From assembly GCF_028471945.1 (NCBI RefSeq), contig NZ_CP110128.1:6227001-6291000 (forward strand): DNA of 64,000 nt. Direction: 5' to 3'. Origin of the DNA: Pseudomonas sp. WJP1. GTDB taxonomy: Bacteria; Pseudomonadota; Gammaproteobacteria; Pseudomonadales; Pseudomonadaceae. The translations under genes and the position numbers were made by a program. Under the pieces are notes generated by a model. It saw only the letters and a list, made by a program, of their open reading frames with translations. It was not told the DNA's origin and did not search any database. Within the stretch, counting starts at the first letter, position 1, and every line of letters starts with the position of its first letter. This document shows positions 59,401-64,000 of the stretch, in pieces.

Positions 59401-59790
59401 TGGGATGACCTAATTGCGGCGCTGCAGAAAATCATCAGCGACATGCGCGCGGGTGCCTCCAGCGATGACGTAGGCCTGCCTGACATGCCTGAACACTACG
59501 TGCCCTTCCTGCGCATACTGCTGGAGGCCGTGGTGGGTACCGAGCGCCCGAGTGATGAGCAGTTGCTGAAGATCCGCGACCTGACCGTGGAGCTGGTCGA
59601 CATGGTTGCTGGCGAACTGACTGACACCTTCTGGGAGCCGCACAAGCGGCCAGCGCAAGACGCTTTGGGGGCGCGCATCTTCAGAACGCTCCGCACATCC
59701 CGTCTGGTTGCGCCTGGTGATGTATCCGCCCTGAAAGATCGCGTGCTGGAATTGGCCCGCGCCAACCATGAGAGGCTGACCAAGGCATGA
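56452..59790 (+). CDS. hsdR: Type I restriction endonuclease subunit R
   Basis: HsdR translocates and cuts DNA lacking the HsdM mark. The 1112-residue protein has a PD-(D/E)xK nuclease (Asp156, then Glu170-Cys-Lys172 in VVVECKSP), superfamily 2 helicase motif I GSGKS (336-340), motif II DEAH (471-474), motif III GFTGTP, and motif VI QAIARVNRTG. A C-terminal helical region for subunit contact follows. All key residues are present, so the system looks intact. The stop overlaps the next gene by 4 bases. Confidence 0.95.
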   Translation: MGWELKDVERPFVEQLEGLGWTHIAGSIDDPAVTGRANFTEVIQEGVLRAKLTEINLREVNGAFEPWLDEGRISEAVAAITRIARPKLIEANQAATELLLLGITVDGLPGWDGGRGQTIRFIDWDTPENNTFTVVNQFRVDCPPGYNSGKAFIVPDLVLLVNGIPLVVVECKSPSFPEPLSEAIDQLRRYSNQRHANYEVEDNEGNEPLFFTNQLLIATSFDEARVGTIGGLFEHFARWKTVTPAREEDIAATLGVAALSEQQRLVAGMLNKANLLNIVRHFTLFMQAGGQIIKVACRYQQFRAVNKAIERLQCGKTRLQDGEYDRRGGVIWHTQGSGKSLTMVFLVRKLRTNAVLRRFKVVVVTDRKDLQDQLSATATLTGEVVEVATSTVAVQKLVRRKGPGLLFATIQKYRDPDAAGEPGLTEDDIPEGWQDGQMAVREPTAVAYVAKPAAKTFEVLNEDETILVLVDEAHRTQAGDLHANLLAGLPNCARIGFTGTPIIMGDKKRTHEIFGEFIDRYTIKEAEEDGATVPVLYEGRTAQGAVKDGASLDELFEDLFRERSAEELEAIKQKYATKGPVFDAPLLIADKARDMLRHYLTNILPNGYKAQVVAYSRLAAVRYVAAFEAARAELLAEAEVLPPEDKALDDESLCQRPPKVQAIVQAWRYRDTLTNIEFAAVISSGNNDDSAWKQWTDLAANETRIKRFKKPLFHAKPQKTDPLAFLVVKSMLLTGFDAPIEGVMYLDRPIREAELLQAIARVNRTGFGKRCGIVVDYYGVAQHLKEALAAYSDEDIQGALQSLKDEVPALRDRHLRVVDLFHSRDIESLEDVETCVEVLADERLRAEFTVKLKQFLGSLDMVLPRPEGLPFSKDAKTLSYIYARARNRYKDTPVLGKDVGAKVRKLIDDHVISLGVDPKIPPIALTDAEFDTHLSRQANDRAKASEMEHAIRSHIRKHLDEDPVLFRKLSERLNEILKTLADQWDDLIAALQKIISDMRAGASSDDVGLPDMPEHYVPFLRILLEAVVGTERPSDEQLLKIRDLTVELVDMVAGELTDTFWEPHKRPAQDALGARIFRTLRTSRLVAPGDVSALKDRVLELARANHERLTKA

Positions 59791-60482
59791 GCGTGCTGAC
59801 CGTAGACGACCTCTCCTTCGAGCTTAAACCCAGCAGTCGGCGCAGAACGCTGCAGATCACCGTGGATCGCAGCGGTGAGTTGGTGCTTTCGGCACCGCCG
59901 GATGTCGAAGAGGAACGTCTGCGCGAGTTCGTCCTTGAGAAACGCTTCTGGATCTACACCAAGCTGGCACAGAAGGATCGACTGCAAAAGGCGGTTCCGA
60001 CCAAGAGCTACGTCGATGGTGAGGGCTTTCTGTACCTGGGTCGCAGCTACCGACTGCGATTGGTGGATGAGCAGGACACGGCTTTAAAACTGCTGAATGG
60101 CCGCTTCATGTTGCGCCGCGACCTGGTCGAGACCGCACGGGCCCATTTGGTTCAGTGGTACAGCGCCCGGGCCAAGCTTTGGCTGTGGGACAAGGTGCAG
60201 GACTACGTGGCACGCATGGAGGTCCGACCCGTTGGTGTGAAGGTGCAGGATTTGGGCTACCGCTGGGGATCATGCGGCAAAGGCGACTGGTTGTACTTCC
60301 ACTGGAAGACCATCCTGTTGCCCCCGCGCATTGCCGAATACGTAGTGGTTCATGAACTGGCGCACCTGCATCAACCGCATCACACGCCAGAGTTCTGGCA
60401 GCGGGTCGAACGCGCTTTGCCCGATTTCGAGCGGCGAAAGATCTGGCTGGCAGAACATGGCATAGACGTAGAAGGGATTTGA
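59787..60482 (+). CDS. YgjP/SprT-like metallopeptidase (DUF45)
   Basis: A 231-residue protein of the YgjP (DUF45) family, metal-dependent hydrolases of uncertain substrate. The zinc site is HELAH (189-193) with the third His in HQPHHTPEFW. YRWGSCGKGDWLYFHWK before it is the typical family block. Genes of this family are often embedded in Type I restriction operons, which suggests processing of the enzyme or of an inhibitor, but this is not proven. It overlaps hsdR by 4 bases (ATGA) and is 4 bases before mcrB, so it is clearly in the operon. Confidence 0.88.
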   Translation: MSVLTVDDLSFELKPSSRRRTLQITVDRSGELVLSAPPDVEEERLREFVLEKRFWIYTKLAQKDRLQKAVPTKSYVDGEGFLYLGRSYRLRLVDEQDTALKLLNGRFMLRRDLVETARAHLVQWYSARAKLWLWDKVQDYVARMEVRPVGVKVQDLGYRWGSCGKGDWLYFHWKTILLPPRIAEYVVVHELAHLHQPHHTPEFWQRVERALPDFERRKIWLAEHGIDVEGI

Positions 60483-60486
60483 GACG

Positions 60487-62481
60487 ATGGCGCAGAACTA
60501 TTTCAACAATGACCATTTCAAGCTGCTGAACAAGTGGAAGGGGACGGTCTATGACAAGACCAACCCGGAGCAGCAGCGCGTCTACGAGGAGCTGGGGAAG
60601 GCATACGACGTCACCAAGCAGTGGGCAGATGCGCTGCAAGAGCAACTTTTTACGGGTGGGTGGACCAAGACCGTTCGCAAACCCACAGATCAGTGGCAGA
60701 AGAAATTCATTCCCTACAACTGGGCCCGGATCTACCCGTCAAATAACGCACCTGAGGGGCTGGCTTACACCGTAGGAATCGATGCCGACCTTGGTTTTGT
60801 CGTCAAAATTGATCTCGTAGATATCAAGGTCAATGACCCGGTATTGCGCAAGAAGTACGAGCAGATTCGAGGGCCGCTGAAGTCTTCGCCCATTGTGGCC
60901 ATCAAGTCTGCCGACGACGGCCTCGCACTTGATTTTACTGCGCTGGTCGACTGGAGCGCGGAGGCTATCAAGAATTTCAAAATCAGCTACGACGATCTGG
61001 CTGATCAGTTGGAGCTGTCTGCTGATGCCGACAACGAAAGCCTGCTGACGCACTTCCAGGGGCACGAGGATTTCGTCGAACGCCAACCACTGTGGACCGC
61101 CACGACGACAGAGCTATTCGGGCGACTTGCCCGTGCAGTCAACGAAATGGGGTTGGACTGGTGGTTCACTCGGTCCACCAACAGCCAGCTACGCTTCGGA
61201 CGTAAGGAAAAGGGAGCGATCAAAGGCGGGCCAGTCGGATGGCTGTTCTTGCGCAAAGATAGCATCCGGGTCAGTTGGTCTGCCTTTGCTGGCCTGGATG
61301 AGCTTGAGCAAACCGATCTCACCAACGAGCTGGTTCAGCTCTTCGAAGCTGCTGACAAAGATGAAGGCAGTTGGCCGGCCAAGCTCGGACCGCGCGCGGG
61401 GCGCAACGGCTACTGGCCCGATGACTACGACATTGAAGACGAGCCCAAAAGCGACAAGCCACCAAAAAACGTCATCTACTACGGCCCGCCCGGCACCGGC
61501 AAAACGTTCGACCTGCAAGCTCTGCTCGTGTCTGATTACACCGATGCCGAGTACGGCGAGCGCTACGAGTTCGTCACCTTCCATCAGTCCTACGGTTACG
61601 AGGAGTTTGTCGAGGGCCTGCGCCCCGTAATAACCAAGCGTGGCAAAAAGCGCGCGGCGGACTGTGAGCCTGCCGCCGCGTCAGATGGTGAGGTGCGCTA
61701 CGAGATCAAACCTGGAGCCTTCTTGAGACTGTGTGACCGGGCGCGCATGAACCCGTCTCGGCAGTACGCGATGGTGATCGACGAGATCAATCGAGGGAAT
61801 ATCAGCAAGATCTTCGGCGAACTCATCACACTCGTGGAAGTGGACAAGCGTGAGGGTGCCAAGCATCCCGTCGCTGTGACGCTGCCCTACTCCGCAGAGA
61901 GTTTCAGCGCGCCTTCGAATGTTGATGTGATCGGGACCATGAACACAGCAGACCGATCATTGGCACTGGTCGACACCGCGCTTCGCCGTCGCTTCGAGTT
62001 CATTGAGTCAATGCCAAAGCCCTCGGTTCTGGCAGGCACCAGAGTCTCCCACAACGGCGTGGACATCAACATCGAGCAGTTGCTGACCATGCTGAACAAG
62101 CGGATCGAGGCCCTGTACGACCGTGACCACACGGTGGGGCATGCCTACTTCACGCGAATCAAAGATCTGCAAGAAGCCGATAGATTCAATGAGCTGAAGG
62201 CCGTATTCAAGAACAAGATCATTCCACTGCTGGAGGAGTATTTTTTCGAGGACTGGCAGAAGATTCGACTGGTCCTGGGGGATAACCAGAAGCCGAAGCA
62301 TGAGCATCAGTTCGTGCATGAAATCAGCCGCGAAGAGGATCTACTGGCGCTCTTTGGCCGTGAGCACGAGCTGGATCAGTACGCGACTCGTTCTCGCTAC
62401 CAATTGAACGCTGCTGCTCTTGATGAGCCAGACGCGTATGTCGGCATTTATTCAGTCAAATCTGACGTGACCGCCGTATGA
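60487..62481 (+). CDS. mcrB: McrB-like GTPase/AAA+ subunit of a modification-dependent restriction system
   Basis: A 664-residue protein. The C-terminal half is a McrB-type AAA+ motor: Walker A GPPGTGKT (333-340), Walker B VIDEINRGNISKIFGELI with Asp432-Glu433, and the McrB-type signature GTMNTADRSLALVD (NTAD at 486-489) with a following RRRF arginine. The N-terminal 330 residues should be the target-binding part; I do not recognise its fold with certainty, and it contains no DUF3578-like start as in E. coli McrB. It hydrolyses GTP in known relatives. mcrC overlaps its stop by 4 bases. Confidence 0.9.
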   Translation: MAQNYFNNDHFKLLNKWKGTVYDKTNPEQQRVYEELGKAYDVTKQWADALQEQLFTGGWTKTVRKPTDQWQKKFIPYNWARIYPSNNAPEGLAYTVGIDADLGFVVKIDLVDIKVNDPVLRKKYEQIRGPLKSSPIVAIKSADDGLALDFTALVDWSAEAIKNFKISYDDLADQLELSADADNESLLTHFQGHEDFVERQPLWTATTTELFGRLARAVNEMGLDWWFTRSTNSQLRFGRKEKGAIKGGPVGWLFLRKDSIRVSWSAFAGLDELEQTDLTNELVQLFEAADKDEGSWPAKLGPRAGRNGYWPDDYDIEDEPKSDKPPKNVIYYGPPGTGKTFDLQALLVSDYTDAEYGERYEFVTFHQSYGYEEFVEGLRPVITKRGKKRAADCEPAAASDGEVRYEIKPGAFLRLCDRARMNPSRQYAMVIDEINRGNISKIFGELITLVEVDKREGAKHPVAVTLPYSAESFSAPSNVDVIGTMNTADRSLALVDTALRRRFEFIESMPKPSVLAGTRVSHNGVDINIEQLLTMLNKRIEALYDRDHTVGHAYFTRIKDLQEADRFNELKAVFKNKIIPLLEEYFFEDWQKIRLVLGDNQKPKHEHQFVHEISREEDLLALFGREHELDQYATRSRYQLNAAALDEPDAYVGIYSVKSDVTAV

Positions 62482-63779
62482 ATTCCCTGACGATCTTTGA
62501 GTTCGACAAGGTCGTCGAAGCAAAGGCCGGAGCGGTCGGGCTTGCTGTGCCAAAGCGTGTCTTCGCATGGCTAGACACACAGTCCCTAAGAAGTGATGAA
62601 GATGCCCCTGGCTGGCTCAAGCCGACCCAACTGAAGGGCCAGCGCGCTATTCAGGTTACCAGCTACGTCGGCGTTATTCGTGCCCCATGCGGATTCCAGA
62701 TCGAGGTACTGCCAAAGACTGGAAGGAATACGTCACCTGATGAGGCGCGTGCACTCCTCATCGAGATGTTGAAGTGCCTGGCCGGGTTTCGACACATCAA
62801 AACAGCCAATGCAGACTTGGTCGCTGAACGCATGCCTCTCCTGGAGGTGTTCATCCGGCAATTCCTGTTGGCCGTCGGTTCGCTGATCAAGCGCGGGCTG
62901 CGCAGTGACTATGTCGCGCGACAGGACAACCTCTTTGCACTTCGTGGCCGGTTGTTAGTGGCGCGACAGATCTCCCAGAATTTGATCAGACGAGATCGGT
63001 TCTTCACCGAGCATGACGAGTTTTCACAGGACCGCGCAGAGAACCGACTGATTCACACGGCGCTTCGCCATGTGCTCACTCTGTGCCGATCGCAAGAGAG
63101 CCAGCGTGTCGCTCGCGAACTCGGTTTCGTCTTCACGGATGTTCCGATGTCAGTTGATGTTCCCTTAGATATTCAGCGGATCAGACTGGATCGAGGTATG
63201 GGCTATTACCAGTCTGCACTGGACTGGGCGAAGCTGATCCTGCAGGGCCTCAGTCCTATCTCTGGAATGGGAAAGCATCATGCCCCGTCGCTGCTGTTTC
63301 CTATGGAGGCGGTGTTCGAGGCCTATGTCGAGAAGCACTTGGCGAGGCAATTACGCGATGATTTCGTCCTGAAGGCACAGGCAAGCAGTCAGCACCTCGT
63401 TGAGCACGGCGATCAGCGATGGTTCCGCTTGAAGCCCGACCTGTTAGTAAAGCAGAAGCTAACCACACACTTGGTCCTGGACACGAAGTGGAAGCTGCTG
63501 GATTCGGCGAAGAAGAACGGGCGCGAGAAATACCAACTTAGCCAGGCAGACTTCTATCAGCTGTACGCCTATGGTCACCACTACCTGGATGGCACCGGGG
63601 ACATCGTATTGATCTACCCGAAGACGGACGCTTTCAACGATCCACTGCCAGTTTTTGATTTTCCGAAAACCAATGGAATGCGGCTCTGGGTGCTGCCGTT
63701 CTGCCTGAAAAGTCGGCAGTTGATGCTTCCCACTTCACCTGCGCTCAATGACTTTTTTATCCGGTCGGTTAGCCTCTAA
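62478..63779 (+). CDS. mcrC: McrC-like nuclease subunit
   Basis: A 433-residue McrC-type protein, the nuclease partner of McrB. The N-terminal half (about 1-250) matches the McrC/5-methylcytosine-specific restriction region, with GRLLVARQISQNL and NRLIHTALRHVL. The C-terminal PD-(D/E)xK fold has Asp321 (RLKPDLLV) and Asp335-Thr-Lys337 (VLDTKWK), the expected catalytic set. Its ATG overlaps the mcrB stop (ATGA). It is the last gene of the visible operon. Confidence 0.92.
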   Translation: MNSLTIFEFDKVVEAKAGAVGLAVPKRVFAWLDTQSLRSDEDAPGWLKPTQLKGQRAIQVTSYVGVIRAPCGFQIEVLPKTGRNTSPDEARALLIEMLKCLAGFRHIKTANADLVAERMPLLEVFIRQFLLAVGSLIKRGLRSDYVARQDNLFALRGRLLVARQISQNLIRRDRFFTEHDEFSQDRAENRLIHTALRHVLTLCRSQESQRVARELGFVFTDVPMSVDVPLDIQRIRLDRGMGYYQSALDWAKLILQGLSPISGMGKHHAPSLLFPMEAVFEAYVEKHLARQLRDDFVLKAQASSQHLVEHGDQRWFRLKPDLLVKQKLTTHLVLDTKWKLLDSAKKNGREKYQLSQADFYQLYAYGHHYLDGTGDIVLIYPKTDAFNDPLPVFDFPKTNGMRLWVLPFCLKSRQLMLPTSPALNDFFIRSVSL

Positions 63780-64000
63780 TGAGTTTGAATGGCCTTCAAA
63801 GTCCACATCTGGGCTGATATGGGTATATATCCAGTTCTTTTTTGGTTCACCTCAGGTGCGACACATAAACGGATTCGATGGGACTGAAATAATGGTTTTT
63901 AGCGAATTGAGGAGGTTTTTTTGTTGCTGTAAGTCTGTGGTAGTCAAAATGATACATGGATGAGTATTTGGTTAAGTCCATCCTCGCGTTTTCGCGCCGG
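63780..64000. other. AT-richer right edge without a clear gene
   Basis: After mcrC the base composition drops in G+C compared with the preceding genes. A small frame overlapping the mcrC end (63748-63963) has no family features. A start ATG at 63956 opens a frame (MDEYLVKSIL) that runs off the window and might be a real gene, but 15 codons cannot support it. No terminator is seen after mcrC. Confidence 0.5.

Noticed and set aside
63748..63963. Plus-strand frame overlapping the mcrC end
   Set aside because: Starts inside mcrC, has no ribosome-binding site or family features, and is Cys/Phe-rich in an odd way.

Overview
The window is chromosomal DNA of a Pseudomonas, most likely of the P. fluorescens group. 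Gene order over the first 50 kb follows the conserved Pseudomonas block from leuS-lptE-holA through lipAB-dacA-rlpA-mltB-rodA-mrdA-rlmH-rsfS-nadD-proA to ubiX-mpl, the ethanolamine genes and ppa (as I recall it, the P. aeruginosa PA3987 to PA4031 neighbourhood). High G+C, Pseudomonas-type REP palindromes between genes, and sigma-54 promoters agree with this. I see no rRNA, tRNA or CRISPR array.

Bases 1-17.6 kb hold cofactor and housekeeping genes: thiD (end only), thiE and hemL; a Sel1-repeat protein; a DUF1820 protein and divergent miaB; the phoH-ybeY-corC-lnt operon; an ElyC-type protein; leuS-lptE-holA; arfA with a hairpin inside its own coding region; an MltB-family transglycosylase; and an LD-carboxypeptidase. 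From 17.8 to 29.2 kb a long minus-strand run goes from proA down to lipA. It joins elongasome and peptidoglycan genes (mrdA, rodA, mltB, rlpA, dacA) to ribosome (rlmH, rsfS), NAD (nadD), proline (proA) and lipoate (lipB, lipA) genes.

From 29.4 to 38.8 kb come mpg, a DedA-PAP2 fusion, a LON-domain protein, lrgAB, a PhaJ-type hydratase, a MORN-repeat lipoprotein with a caspase-like C13 protease domain, an NAD(P)-binding protein, a small lipoprotein, ubiX and mpl. From 38.9 to 47.3 kb lies an ethanolamine-use cluster: a sigma-54 activator, an aldehyde dehydrogenase and an ethanolamine permease, each of the last two behind a strong -24/-12 match, then eutBC without microcompartment genes. The conserved part ends with a GNAT protein, DedA, mtfA, ppa and an orphan S24-type repressor.

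From about 51 kb to the end is an accessory region. It opens with a gene-poor stretch holding a tandem 12-bp repeat and a decayed IS110-like transposase fragment. A WYL-domain regulator then precedes a tightly packed operon: hsdM (with an unusual coiled-coil extension), hsdS, hsdR, a YgjP-type metallopeptidase, mcrB and mcrC. This joins Type I restriction, which acts on unmethylated DNA, to McrBC-type restriction, which acts on modified DNA, in one apparent transcription unit under a probable BrxR/CapW-like repressor. It is the most interesting system in the window. Its right boundary is not seen.
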